From Granulicella sapmiensis (GTDB lineage: Bacteria > Acidobacteriota > Terriglobia > Terriglobales > Acidobacteriaceae): DNA of 64,000 nucleotides. A program made the translations under genes and the position numbers. How positions within the stretch are numbered: the stretch's first letter is position 1; every line of letters starts with the position of its first letter. Under the pieces are notes generated by a model that saw nothing but the letters and a program-made list of their open reading frames with translations, had not been told where the DNA came from and did not search any database. Shown here piece after piece: positions 17,436 through 26,885 of the stretch. The stretch spans positions 1 through 64,000 of the forward strand of contig JAMFSR010000013.1 of the NCBI GenBank assembly GCA_026225395.1, given 5' to 3'.

Positions 17436-20400
17436 GTGGCGTTGAGATTGCTTGGCCGGTTCAGCGTGTTTATCGCTTTTTTAGGTGGGCCGGTCGGCAT
17501 GGCGATGGCTTCCACTGAGTTCCATCATGCATTTGCTCCCACTGGCGAGTATGTGTCTGCTCCCGAGCAGCAATACCGTCACGATCTCTGCCTGAACGGG
17601 TCATGGCAGTTCCAGCCGATGGCCTTGCCGAATAATTTCCATGAGGGAGTCGATCCCGCTCCCGAACTGCCCCTGCCCGTGACCTCCGGCTGGGAGACGG
17701 TCGCGGTTAAAGTGCCCTCCCCCTGGAACGTAAACAGTTTTGCGGACCGTCGTGGGTTGGGAGGGGATTTCCATACGTTTCCGAGCTATCCGGCAGCCTG
17801 GGAATCTGTGGAGATGGGATGGTTGCGTCGCACCGTGCAGATTCCTCTCGACTGGAAAGACAACCGCGTGTTGTTACACTTCGCAGCTGTCGCCGGAGAT
17901 GTGCGTATCCTGGTCAACGGCAAAGATGCAGGAAAGAAGTTTGATATCTTTTTCCCGTTCGACGTGGACATTACGGACCTGGTCGTACCGGGCGAGAGCG
18001 CGGAAATTCTTGTGGGCGTGCGTAAGCCATCTCTCTTCGATGTGAAGGGAAAATATGGACGGAGAACCCACCAGGCTGGCTCTTTCTGGGGCCAGCATAT
18101 CGCGGGCATCTGGCAGGATGTCGACCTTGTGGGTGTGCCTCCCGTTAGAGTGGCTCGTACATTTGTGCAACCGAATGTCAATCAGAAAACGCTCAAGGTA
18201 GACGTAACGTTGCAGAACGACAGCGACGCCGACGCTTCGGTTGATCTCGCAGGTGAAGTCCATCGCTGGACGTCGCTGGCGTCCAAACAAACCGTGGACG
18301 CACCGGAGCCTCTTTGGAAGCTTGAAGCACCAGTGGATTTGCGTCTCACAAACTCGGCGGTTCGCGTTCCGGCACATAAGGAGGTAACCGTTACGCTTCA
18401 GACGCGCGTGGATTCGCAACTCGCGCTCTGGTCTCCGGAGCAGCCGAATCTCTATGGGTTGATCGTGGACGTGAAGAGTGGAAATCGCATCCTCGACGCG
18501 AAGTACCAACGTTTCGGATGGCGCGAGTTCAAGTTCAAAGGCTCGACAGTCGAACTGAATGGAAAGCCGCTTGTGTTGAAAGGTGATTCGTGGCACTTCC
18601 TTGGCATTCCCCAGATGACGCGCAGGTATGCCTGGGCTTGGTTTAGCGCCCTGCATGACGCCCATGGAAATGCGGTACGACTTCATGCAGAGCCCTATCC
18701 GGAGTTCTATCTGGATGTTGCCGACGAGATGGGCATCATGGTTCTGGATGAAACGGCAATCTGGGCAAGTGATGGAGGTCCGAAGCTCGACTCTGATGCG
18801 TTCTGGCAGGATACGAAGGCGCATGTCGCGCAGTTGGTACTTCGTGATCGCAACCATCCCTCCGTTTTTGGATGGAGTGTTTGCAATGAAGTGAAGCCGG
18901 TGGTGGCGAACGTTTTTCGCGGACCGCCGGAGATGATGCAGACGCTATATGGGTACTATTCGATCTGGGCAGACATTGTTCATCAACTCGATCCGACCCG
19001 GCAGTGGATATCGGCTGACGGTGACGGAGATGGCGGAGGGCGGCTGCCGGTCAACATACTCCACTACGCGGGGCCCGATGCCATGGTCCAGGCGGAGAAG
19101 CTAGGTAAGCCCTGGGGAGTTGGCGAGGCGGGTGGCGCCTATTACGCCACTCCGGAGCAGGTTGCCAAGACGTATGGGGAACGCGCGTATGTCTCCTTCG
19201 AAGGACGAATGGAAGGAGTCGCGGTCGACTCCTATCAGAACCTTCTGGAACAGAGGAAACATGACGCGGACTACCGGAGCGTGTTCAATTTGGTCTGGTA
19301 TGGGTTGCGCCCGTTGCCGCTGGGAATGGCTGACACCACCCACCCGCCGCAGCTCACTGACGGAATCTTCTTTCCTTCGTATGAAGAGGGCAAACCGGGT
19401 GTGCAGCCGGAGCGCCTCGGGCCGTACTCCACAACACTGAATCCTGGATATGATCCTGCGCTCAAGCCTTACGAGACCTGGCCGCTCTTCGATGCGATCA
19501 AGGATGCCAACAGCGATTCTGTCGTGAAGCTTCTCTGGGCAGTTGAACCTTCTGAGCCAGCGCATCTGCCACCGGCAAAGCCTGTGCAAAGCATGTCGAT
19601 TCTCTCCGCACCAAACGGAAACCTGGAACACCAACTGCTGGCCGATGGAATTCCACAAGACCTGCATCATGATGGACTCCCCGATCTGCTGTTTATCGAT
19701 GGGCGAACACCGCCCGGTGGATCTGCACGAACCACGATGAATGGCGTTCTCGGCAAGGGAGGAACCGTGGTTGTCTGGGGGGTGGCGGCGAAGACGCTGG
19801 CGCAGTTGAACGCACTGCTTCCGGCGCCGATTGAACTGACAAACAGGCAGAGCTCCTCGCTGTTGCCGGTTACCGACAGTCCTGTGATCGCGGGCCTGAG
19901 GCCCTCGGACCTCTACTTCTCTGAGTCCTCGCCACAGATCATCCTTGATGGTGGCCTCTCTGGTCCATTGGTTAAGCAGGGTACGGTTCTGCTGGAAGCC
20001 GCAAATACGGACTGGCTCAAATGGAACAAGGAAGCGGAGTATGCGAAGACAGCGATGGTATTGCGCTCTGAACGAGAGACCAAGCCATCTGGAGCGGCCA
20101 TCGTTGAGCTCAAACAGGGAAGCGGCAGGCTGCTGCTGATCAACGTTCCCGCATGGTCGCCGGTCTATAAAGCCCAGCTCATGGAGCGGCGTTTGCTCGA
20201 GAATCTTGGGATTGGGCTAAGCGCTCAGGTGGACGTGGGAGAGCCTTTTCTCAAGAACGGGACGCTGGTGAGGTCATTGGCGGCAGGGCATTTCAGCGCC
20301 ACAGGGGACGGTGCCGCGAAACCTTATGTCGATCCTGCCGACCGGGCCAAGTTTCGCGATAATGAACGAGTGCAGGATCTGCGTTGGCTAAGCCTAAGGG

Positions 20401-20774
20401 CGGAGGCAAACGGATTCAGCCTCAATGGTTCTCCACTCTCCGGCGCGGCGGACAACTCAGTTGTCTACCTGAGCTTCTGGGTGCAGAGTCCGCGATCGCT
20501 CGATAACCTGCTGATCGAGCCAAATGTTCCGAAGCTGGATCTCACGCTTGACAGCAAGGATGCAATCGAATTGTTTCTCAATGGAAAGAGTATTCTTGTC
20601 CACCCAGAGGGAGGCGACAACGCGGTCGCTTCCGGACTGCCCTTACAACAGGGATGGAATCATTTTCTGGTGAGATTGGTTCATAAGAGTGGCACTGACG
20701 TTTTCTCCGCAAGACTTACCTCAAACGATGCAGCATTTATAGACGCTCTGCATTCGGCGTTACAAAAGCCATAG
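17436..20774 (+). CDS. GH2 family glycoside hydrolase 2 with C-terminal accessory domains
   Basis: The 1,112-residue product starts at GTG 17436 with a signal peptide (LLGRFSVFIAFLGGPVGMAMA). It has a GH2 sugar-binding jelly roll (about residues 45-230; LCLNGSWQFQP, VGWRRTV-like MGWLRRTVQIP), an Ig-like domain (about 240-370) and a TIM barrel. Glu485 in CNEVKPV is the expected acid/base and Glu564 in GVGEAGG the nucleophile. After the barrel come a Rossmann/amidotransferase-like region (about 690-900) and a final beta-rich segment with FLNGKSI and GWNHFLVRL that looks like a sugar-binding module. The C-terminal half is unusual for GH2 and its role is unknown. Two operator-controlled promoters precede it, and a cytochrome/TPR gene follows after 74 bases. 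Confidence 0.87.
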   Translation: MALRLLGRFSVFIAFLGGPVGMAMASTEFHHAFAPTGEYVSAPEQQYRHDLCLNGSWQFQPMALPNNFHEGVDPAPELPLPVTSGWETVAVKVPSPWNVNSFADRRGLGGDFHTFPSYPAAWESVEMGWLRRTVQIPLDWKDNRVLLHFAAVAGDVRILVNGKDAGKKFDIFFPFDVDITDLVVPGESAEILVGVRKPSLFDVKGKYGRRTHQAGSFWGQHIAGIWQDVDLVGVPPVRVARTFVQPNVNQKTLKVDVTLQNDSDADASVDLAGEVHRWTSLASKQTVDAPEPLWKLEAPVDLRLTNSAVRVPAHKEVTVTLQTRVDSQLALWSPEQPNLYGLIVDVKSGNRILDAKYQRFGWREFKFKGSTVELNGKPLVLKGDSWHFLGIPQMTRRYAWAWFSALHDAHGNAVRLHAEPYPEFYLDVADEMGIMVLDETAIWASDGGPKLDSDAFWQDTKAHVAQLVLRDRNHPSVFGWSVCNEVKPVVANVFRGPPEMMQTLYGYYSIWADIVHQLDPTRQWISADGDGDGGGRLPVNILHYAGPDAMVQAEKLGKPWGVGEAGGAYYATPEQVAKTYGERAYVSFEGRMEGVAVDSYQNLLEQRKHDADYRSVFNLVWYGLRPLPLGMADTTHPPQLTDGIFFPSYEEGKPGVQPERLGPYSTTLNPGYDPALKPYETWPLFDAIKDANSDSVVKLLWAVEPSEPAHLPPAKPVQSMSILSAPNGNLEHQLLADGIPQDLHHDGLPDLLFIDGRTPPGGSARTTMNGVLGKGGTVVVWGVAAKTLAQLNALLPAPIELTNRQSSSLLPVTDSPVIAGLRPSDLYFSESSPQIILDGGLSGPLVKQGTVLLEAANTDWLKWNKEAEYAKTAMVLRSERETKPSGAAIVELKQGSGRLLLINVPAWSPVYKAQLMERRLLENLGIGLSAQVDVGEPFLKNGTLVRSLAAGHFSATGDGAAKPYVDPADRAKFRDNERVQDLRWLSLRAEANGFSLNGSPLSGAADNSVVYLSFWVQSPRSLDNLLIEPNVPKLDLTLDSKDAIELFLNGKSILVHPEGGDNAVASGLPLQQGWNHFLVRLVHKSGTDVFSARLTSNDAAFIDALHSALQKP

Positions 20775-20848
20775 CAATAGATGATGTTCCCGTTGCCGGA
20801 CGTCCTCATTCGCAGGTATAGAGTTATTTCGTAACCGGAACTGTTTGT

Positions 20849-23149
20849 ATGAAGAGAGCGCTTCATTCGCAGCGGTGCAAGGGCGCCTTGGTATTGCTGG
20901 GGCTTTCGGGCGTGTGCGTTGCCATCGTGTGTTTTCGGTATGAGCCTCTTCCAGTTTCGGTGTTGGCGCAGTCGAGGCCAGAGTATGTAGACTCCTCCCT
21001 TTGCACCCGTTGTCATGCCGATATCGCAGCCAGCTATCAGCAGACTGGTATGGGGCGATCGTTCCATCGCGTCAGTGGGGGTGATCAAATGGGAGATTTC
21101 ACTGCCCACAACGCCCTATACAACAAAGCATCGGACCGCTATTACAGCATGCTTGAGCGAGACGGCAAGTTTTTCGAGCAGCGATCTCAAGTTGGTTTTG
21201 AAGGGCAACAATCCAATCGTATGGAGAAGCGGATTGATTATGTGGTGGGTTCGGGGAATCATGCGCGCACATATCTCCACCTCACAGATGAAGGCAAGCT
21301 CATCGAGCTCCCTGTGAGTTGGTATGGCGAGCTGGGTGGGTCATGGAGAATGAGTCCAGGGTATGACCGTTCCGATCAAGAGGACTTCCGCCGGCCTATC
21401 GTCGCTGAATGCATGTTCTGCCACAATGCCTATCCATCGCGCAGTGGACAAGGAGGGACCCGGGAGGATGCGGAAATCTTCGGAGACAGGATTCCCGAGG
21501 GGATCGACTGCCAACGGTGCCATGGTCCGGGAAGTCTGCACATCAAGGTAGCTGCCACGCAAGGGGCGAATCTAGAAGCGATTCGCAATGCCATCGTCAA
21601 TCCTGGCCGTCTAACGCGTGAACGACAAATGGACGTCTGTGCGCAATGTCACTTGGAGACTACGAGTACGCCCTTGCCGCACTCTATGCTGAAGATTGGC
21701 AGGACGCCATTTTCTTACCGGCCGGGTGAGCCGTTGACGGACTACAGGTTGTCGTTCGATCACAATGCTGGGATGGGCTATGACGACCGGATGGAGGTTG
21801 CGCAGCAGGCGTATCGCCTCAGAAAATCTGCTTGTTTTCTGAAGAGCCAGCTAACCTGCATTGCCTGTCATGACCCCCACCAGGAGCTGACCGGGGACGA
21901 CGCGACGAGGCACTATGTCGAGGTGTGTATAGGATGCCACAGCAAAGCTCATGCCTCGGGATTGCCCGCAGTTCATCCCGATGCGGTCAGAGCAACTGAT
22001 CAGAAGCCGAACTGCCTTACCTGTCATATGTGGGGCCGTAGGACCGATGACGCGGTCCACGTTGTTATGACCGATCACTACATACAGCGGTATAAGCCTG
22101 ACCGTAACTTTCTGGCGCCGATCCAGGAAATTGCGGTCCCCTACCGGGGCGAGGTGGTTCCATACGACCCGGGCTCCCTTGCTAAGATTCCCCATGGCGA
22201 TCTATACCTTGCTCTCGCTCAAGTGGAACATGGCTCCAACCTCGCCGCGGGTATCGCGCAGCTGCAACAATCCATTGAAGACGACAAACCCGACGACCCC
22301 GAGTTCTATTTCGCGCTCGGGGCGGCATACTCCAAGAGTGGGCAATACGACAAGGCCGTGCCGTGGTATGAAGAAGCCCTGCGGCATCGCGCAGAGTATC
22401 CACAAGCTTTGCGGGCATTGGCGGCGACGCTGGCAGCGCAGGGAGATCTGCCGAGTGCTGCTGCAGCTGGAGAGAGAGCTACCGTGGTACTTCCTAATGA
22501 CACCGCCGTTCTGACGAATCTGGGAGATGTGTATTTGCGGCAGGGAAACCTCGACAAGGCGAAGGCGGTTTTGCAGCGAGCTTTGGTCATCAATCCGGAT
22601 CTGCCGGACGCAACGGTTTACATGGGTTTGGCCTTGGTGCGAGAGAGAAACCTGGTTGGGGCCGAGGCCTCGTTCCGCTCCGCGATCAATCTGCAACCCG
22701 ACTTTGCAACGGCTCATAACGATTTGGCCAGTGTTCTTGCGGCTAAAGCTCACTATAGTGAGGCGCAGTTTCACCTGCAGAAAGCAGTCGAGGCCAATCC
22801 GGCTGACGCCGGCATTCGCCATAACTACGGGATGTTTCTGGTGCGGCTTGGATCGCCGGATAGAGCGCTTGTTGAATTGAGGGAGGCAGTGCGTTTAGAG
22901 CCGGCAAACGTTTCATTCCATCTGGACCTCGGGGATTTGCTGGTGAAGACCGGCATGGGATTGCAGGCAGAGCTAGAATTTCGCGCTGCTATCGCGCTGG
23001 ATGATGAAAACGGAGCTGCACATCTAAAGCTCGGTAATCTTCTTTTGCAGGACGGCCAGGCCGCGCCAGCCGCGAAACAATTTGAACTGGCTACGCGGTC
23101 TTCCGACTCAGGAGTTCGGCAGGCTGCGCTCAACGCTTTACGCCGATGA
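20849..23149 (+). CDS. Seven-heme cytochrome c fused to tetratricopeptide repeats
   Basis: The 766-residue protein has one N-terminal hydrophobic segment (residues 12-29), then seven CXXCH heme-attachment motifs starting at Cys52, 188, 221, 264, 337, 360 and 389 in a cytochrome c554-like arrangement. From about residue 445 to the end run some eight TPR units (such as YFALGAAYSKSGQYDKAV and TNLGDVYLRQGNLDKAK). It should sit in the periplasm, attached to the inner membrane or released, and could shuttle electrons; the TPR half would bind a partner. Similar cytochrome/TPR fusions occur in Acidobacteria with no assigned role. It appears to be co-transcribed with GH2 2, an odd pairing. The ribosome binding site before ATG 20849 is weak. 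Confidence 0.88.
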   Translation: MKRALHSQRCKGALVLLGLSGVCVAIVCFRYEPLPVSVLAQSRPEYVDSSLCTRCHADIAASYQQTGMGRSFHRVSGGDQMGDFTAHNALYNKASDRYYSMLERDGKFFEQRSQVGFEGQQSNRMEKRIDYVVGSGNHARTYLHLTDEGKLIELPVSWYGELGGSWRMSPGYDRSDQEDFRRPIVAECMFCHNAYPSRSGQGGTREDAEIFGDRIPEGIDCQRCHGPGSLHIKVAATQGANLEAIRNAIVNPGRLTRERQMDVCAQCHLETTSTPLPHSMLKIGRTPFSYRPGEPLTDYRLSFDHNAGMGYDDRMEVAQQAYRLRKSACFLKSQLTCIACHDPHQELTGDDATRHYVEVCIGCHSKAHASGLPAVHPDAVRATDQKPNCLTCHMWGRRTDDAVHVVMTDHYIQRYKPDRNFLAPIQEIAVPYRGEVVPYDPGSLAKIPHGDLYLALAQVEHGSNLAAGIAQLQQSIEDDKPDDPEFYFALGAAYSKSGQYDKAVPWYEEALRHRAEYPQALRALAATLAAQGDLPSAAAAGERATVVLPNDTAVLTNLGDVYLRQGNLDKAKAVLQRALVINPDLPDATVYMGLALVRERNLVGAEASFRSAINLQPDFATAHNDLASVLAAKAHYSEAQFHLQKAVEANPADAGIRHNYGMFLVRLGSPDRALVELREAVRLEPANVSFHLDLGDLLVKTGMGLQAELEFRAAIALDDENGAAHLKLGNLLLQDGQAAPAAKQFELATRSSDSGVRQAALNALRR

Positions 23150-23206
23150 TGCTCCGCTGCGTCTTCAATGTCAGGAGCCGGAAAGCAATTTGCGAGCGTG
23201 CCTTTC

Positions 23207-23256
23207 TTGACATTCACGAATCGTAATCTGTATCGTTTTCGTGGCAGCGTTACCAT
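23207..23256 (+). promoter_or_regulatory. Promoter and operator of the SGNH-GH3-GH92-GH3 unit
   Basis: TTGACA (23207-23212) and TATCGT (23231-23236) are 18 bases apart. The operator GTGGCAGCGTTACCAT follows at 23241-23256, over the likely transcription start. It is the most divergent of the nine sites in its first half. Confidence 0.6.
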
Positions 23257-23314
23257 AGCGATTCAATAGAAATTGAAACCAACTTCTGTCTTTCCTACTT
23301 GGCACAGGATACTT

Positions 23315-24535
23315 ATGAGACTCAGTCGCATCGTTGTTTACGGCTTGATCACGATTGCGACGGTGTGGGCTATTGCACAGCAGCAGGAAAAGACGCTAAA
23401 GGATGCGATGGTAGGCGCTTCCGCTTCGAACTGGACAGGAACCTGGGCGACCGCGGTTATGCATGACAACTCAGGGAAGACCTTCACGGACCAGACGCTG
23501 CGGCAAATTGTGCGCCTCAGCGTTGGAGGCAAGAGCATCCGTCTAAGGATATCGAATCTCTTTGGCACGCAGCCACTCAGAGTTGAGGATGTCCACGTTG
23601 TTCTGCGGCGATCAGGTTCTGCGATTATCGAATCGTCCGACCGGCAGCTTCGGTTTGAAGATAAGCAAACAATTGATATTCCTGCCGGGGCGAGTGTGAT
23701 CAGCGACCCCATTGCTTTCGATGCGCCGGCGCTGGCGGAACTTGCGATCAGTATGTATCTTCCTGGCACGGCTGGCGCTGCAACGTTTCATGCATCCGCA
23801 CATGAAACCAGTTATGTCGAGACGGGTGATACGAGCGGCGCTGTTCAGATAAAGAACGCCAAAACATCGAAGAGTATATATTTTCTGGCTGGTATCGAGG
23901 TTGTGGGATTACCGCTCCGTGGTTCCGTCGTCACTTTGGGAGCTTCGATCACCGAAGGGTATAACGCGGCCGACGATTCCGATCGCCGCTGGCCTGACCA
24001 ACTGGCTCGTCGGCTCGTCAGCGAGGGCGCTTGCGTTGGAGTTCTCAATCTCGGTATCAGCGGAAACAAGCTTCTGGTCAACGGAGCGGGTGAGAGCGCG
24101 GAAAATCGTTTTGAGAGAGATGTTCTCGATCAACCTAATGTCCGCTGGGTCATCTTCTCCGACGACCCAATCAACGATCTGGGTTCGCCGTCCTCGCCGT
24201 CTGGTGAAGCGCTCATCGCTGGGATGCAACGATTGATTGCGCGAGCACACAAACGGAATATTCACCTTCTCTGTTCAACGCTGACTCCGTTCGAAGGTGC
24301 AAAATATTGGACTCCCGCAGAAGAGATAGAAAGGCAGAAGGTCAACAGGTTCATTCGTGAGGACGGCAGCGGTTGCGATGGGATTGTTGATCAGGATATC
24401 GCTACCCATGACCCGGCTCATCCAACGCAGTATCTAGCGGCCTATGACAGTGGGGACCATCTCCACCCTAATGATGCGGGACATAAGGCGATCGCAAATG
24501 CTATCGATCTGAAGATATTCAAGCCGGCTCCATAG
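23315..24535 (+). CDS. SGNH/GDSL-type hydrolase, exported
   Basis: The 406-residue product starts at ATG 23315, with AGGA five bases upstream, and has a signal peptide (IVVYGLITIATVWAIAQQ). A beta-sandwich of about 170 residues precedes the SGNH domain, which shows block I TLGASITEG, block II NLGISGNKLL, block III PINDLG and block V SGDHLHPNDAGHKAIA with the catalytic Asp-His pair. The serine is present, but the usual GDS is GAS here. Such enzymes remove acetyl or other acyl groups from sugars. It is first in an operon with two GH3 and a GH92 gene under an operator-bearing promoter, so an esterase that strips substituents before glycosidase attack is a reasonable inference. Confidence 0.85.
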   Translation: MRLSRIVVYGLITIATVWAIAQQQEKTLKDAMVGASASNWTGTWATAVMHDNSGKTFTDQTLRQIVRLSVGGKSIRLRISNLFGTQPLRVEDVHVVLRRSGSAIIESSDRQLRFEDKQTIDIPAGASVISDPIAFDAPALAELAISMYLPGTAGAATFHASAHETSYVETGDTSGAVQIKNAKTSKSIYFLAGIEVVGLPLRGSVVTLGASITEGYNAADDSDRRWPDQLARRLVSEGACVGVLNLGISGNKLLVNGAGESAENRFERDVLDQPNVRWVIFSDDPINDLGSPSSPSGEALIAGMQRLIARAHKRNIHLLCSTLTPFEGAKYWTPAEEIERQKVNRFIREDGSGCDGIVDQDIATHDPAHPTQYLAAYDSGDHLHPNDAGHKAIANAIDLKIFKPAP

Positions 24536-24573
24536 AAGCTATGCCACTAAGAAACTGCATCAGCGAGGAAACT

Positions 24574-26865
24574 GTGAAGAAGAGCGACCAACGGGCCCGG
24601 GTTTTAATGAAAAGAACGCGACGGAGTTGGCTCCCCATGATGGTTGGACTGCTCTGCGGATCGCTTATCAGCGCGGCATCACAACAACCGACAGCCTCAG
24701 CTTTGCCCACCTACAAACAGTCGCAGGCGCTGATCGAGGCGCGCATCGATGATCTTATGCACCGTATGACGATTGAGGAAAAAGTTCGCCAGCTTGACCT
24801 GTACTCCGGAGCAAAGGAGCTGGTGGATGCTCATAGCGACGATACGCATGCAACTCCAACTGCTACGTTCGTTCCGGCCAAAGCCCAGGCACTCTTCGGT
24901 ACGCTTGGAGTGGGTGGCATCCACGATCTCTATCCCACTCCCGCACAAGCCAATGCCATCCAACAATGGGTCATGGCCCACAACCGGCTTGGGATTCCAG
25001 CGCTCTTTGTTGAAGAAGCGTTGCACGGCTATGACACGGGAACTGTCTTTCCCGCACCCATAGGACTATCTGCCACATGGGATGTTGCACTCGCTCAGGA
25101 GACCGCTGCAAGCATCGCATCGGAGGCTCGACCGCGTGGTGTGGATATGATCCTGGCGCCCGTTCTCGATCTGGCGCGCGATCCACGCTGGGGCCGCGTC
25201 GAGGAGGACTTCGGAGAGGATCCGTACCTTACCGGCCAGCTGGGACTGGCCTACGTTCGCGGCGCACAGGGCAGTAGTCTCGCGAGTGACCGGAACGTCG
25301 TCGCCGAGCCAAAGCACTTCGCAGGACACGGCTCGCCCGAAGGCGGCACGAATACGTCGCCCGTACATATGGGCGAGCGAGAGTTGCGCAGCGTGATGTT
25401 GAAGGGATTCGAGCCGGCCTTTCGCGACGGCCATGCGATGGCTACGATGGCGGCCTATCACGAGATCGACGGCATCCCTGTGACGGCTGATCCCTTCCTC
25501 CTGAAGAAAGTACTGCGAGATGAGTGGGGCTTCCAGGGTTTTGTTCTTTCCGATCTCGGTGCGATCGAAAGGCTATACAAGGTGCATCATGTAGCAGCTA
25601 CTCCGAAAGATGCGGTGTGTTTAGCCATCCGTTCGGGCGTTGATATGCAGTTCTACGATTTTGCGCATGATGTCTTTCAGCAGGCATTGGTCGACTGCAT
25701 CCACGATAATACCCTCGACGCAGCGGATCTGGATCGTGCCGTTCGCAGCGTACTGCGGGTGAAGTTTACGCTTGGCCTCTTCGATCGGCCGCTGGTCGAT
25801 CCGGACCTAAGTGCCAGGACCTACCGGTCGCAGGCGCATCTTGCTGTCTCGCTTCGGTCATCACGCGAATCCATGACCTTACTCAAGAACGATAAGGGGC
25901 TTTTACCGCTTTCGAAATCCATATCGAGGATTGCCGTCATTGGCCCCAACGCCAACGTCGCACGATACGGCGACTACGAGAAGGAAGAAAACGGAGTGCA
26001 TCTCAGTTTGCTGGATGGACTTCACAAGGAAGTGCCACAAGCGCGAATTGTTTTCGATGACGGCAAGGACATTGCATCTACGCTAAACAGGGTCAGAGAA
26101 GCTGACGTCATCATTCTTGCTCTGGGAGAACGTCAGGGGATATCCGGAGAAGGCTTTGATCGCAGCAGCCTGGATCTGCCTGACAACCAGGAGCAACTTC
26201 TTGAGGCCGTCGTTGCGACCGGCAGGCCTGTAGTCCTGGTGCTCGAGAATGGTCGTCCCCTCACTCTGCCGTGGGCCAAAGAACATGTCCCGGCCATTCT
26301 CGAGGCCTGGTACCCCGGCGAATTTGGAGGGCAGGCAATCGCTGAAACACTCTTCGGCGACAACGATCCCGCTGGCAGGCTTTCCGTGAGCTTTCCGCGC
26401 AGCATAGGGCAACTGCCCGATTTCTACAACACCGATCCATCGCGGAAACAGAAGTATGTCGACGATGATGGAAAAGCCCTCTTCCCATTTGGTTTTGGTT
26501 TGAGCTACACAAGCTTCCGGTATGCACATCTCCTGGTGCTGGCCCCTCCGGTTGCTTCTCGAGAAGCTGTGCATGTCAGCGTGGAAGTCACCAATGTCGG
26601 CGAGCGTGAAGGAGACGAAGTGGCACAGCTCTATCTCCGTCAGAACACGTCGAGTGTTGAAACTCCGGAACGCTCTCTGAAGGGCTTTTCGCGCATTCAT
26701 CTGAAGCTACATGAAGCTCAAACAGTGACCTTCGATGTGCCTCAGTCCGAACTCGCAATCTGGAACGCCGAAGGCAAATGGGTCGCTGAGCCCGGTACCT
26801 TTACTGTTTGGGTTGGTGGCAACTCCCGCGCGGAACTTACAACGAATTTCATGCTCAAGCCCTAA
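24574..26865 (+). CDS. GH3 family glycosidase 1 (beta-glucosidase/xylosidase type)
   Basis: The protein has about 763 residues with a signal sequence (SWLPMMVGLLCGSLISAASQ). The GH3 N-terminal barrel contains DLARDPRWGRVEEDFGEDPYL and KHFAGHG; the nucleophile is Asp327 in VLSDLGA. The C-terminal sandwich carries the acid/base region GISGEGFDRS and ends with a fibronectin-III-like domain (VTNVGEREGDEVAQLYL). The enzyme should release terminal beta-linked glucose or xylose. GTG 24574 has GAGGA just before it; ATG 24541, six bases after the esterase stop, and ATG 24607 are alternatives. It is tightly packed in the esterase-GH3-GH92-GH3 operon. Confidence 0.92.
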   Translation: MKKSDQRARVLMKRTRRSWLPMMVGLLCGSLISAASQQPTASALPTYKQSQALIEARIDDLMHRMTIEEKVRQLDLYSGAKELVDAHSDDTHATPTATFVPAKAQALFGTLGVGGIHDLYPTPAQANAIQQWVMAHNRLGIPALFVEEALHGYDTGTVFPAPIGLSATWDVALAQETAASIASEARPRGVDMILAPVLDLARDPRWGRVEEDFGEDPYLTGQLGLAYVRGAQGSSLASDRNVVAEPKHFAGHGSPEGGTNTSPVHMGERELRSVMLKGFEPAFRDGHAMATMAAYHEIDGIPVTADPFLLKKVLRDEWGFQGFVLSDLGAIERLYKVHHVAATPKDAVCLAIRSGVDMQFYDFAHDVFQQALVDCIHDNTLDAADLDRAVRSVLRVKFTLGLFDRPLVDPDLSARTYRSQAHLAVSLRSSRESMTLLKNDKGLLPLSKSISRIAVIGPNANVARYGDYEKEENGVHLSLLDGLHKEVPQARIVFDDGKDIASTLNRVREADVIILALGERQGISGEGFDRSSLDLPDNQEQLLEAVVATGRPVVLVLENGRPLTLPWAKEHVPAILEAWYPGEFGGQAIAETLFGDNDPAGRLSVSFPRSIGQLPDFYNTDPSRKQKYVDDDGKALFPFGFGLSYTSFRYAHLLVLAPPVASREAVHVSVEVTNVGEREGDEVAQLYLRQNTSSVETPERSLKGFSRIHLKLHEAQTVTFDVPQSELAIWNAEGKWVAEPGTFTVWVGGNSRAELTTNFMLKP

Positions 26866-26885
26866 AGGACGAGAACCGACACATC

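Noticed and set aside
17874..18857. A 327-codon open frame on the minus strand inside GH2 2
   Set aside because: It lies wholly antisense to a gene with clear catalytic motifs and has no family resemblance. Codon bias of GC-rich coding DNA opens such frames.
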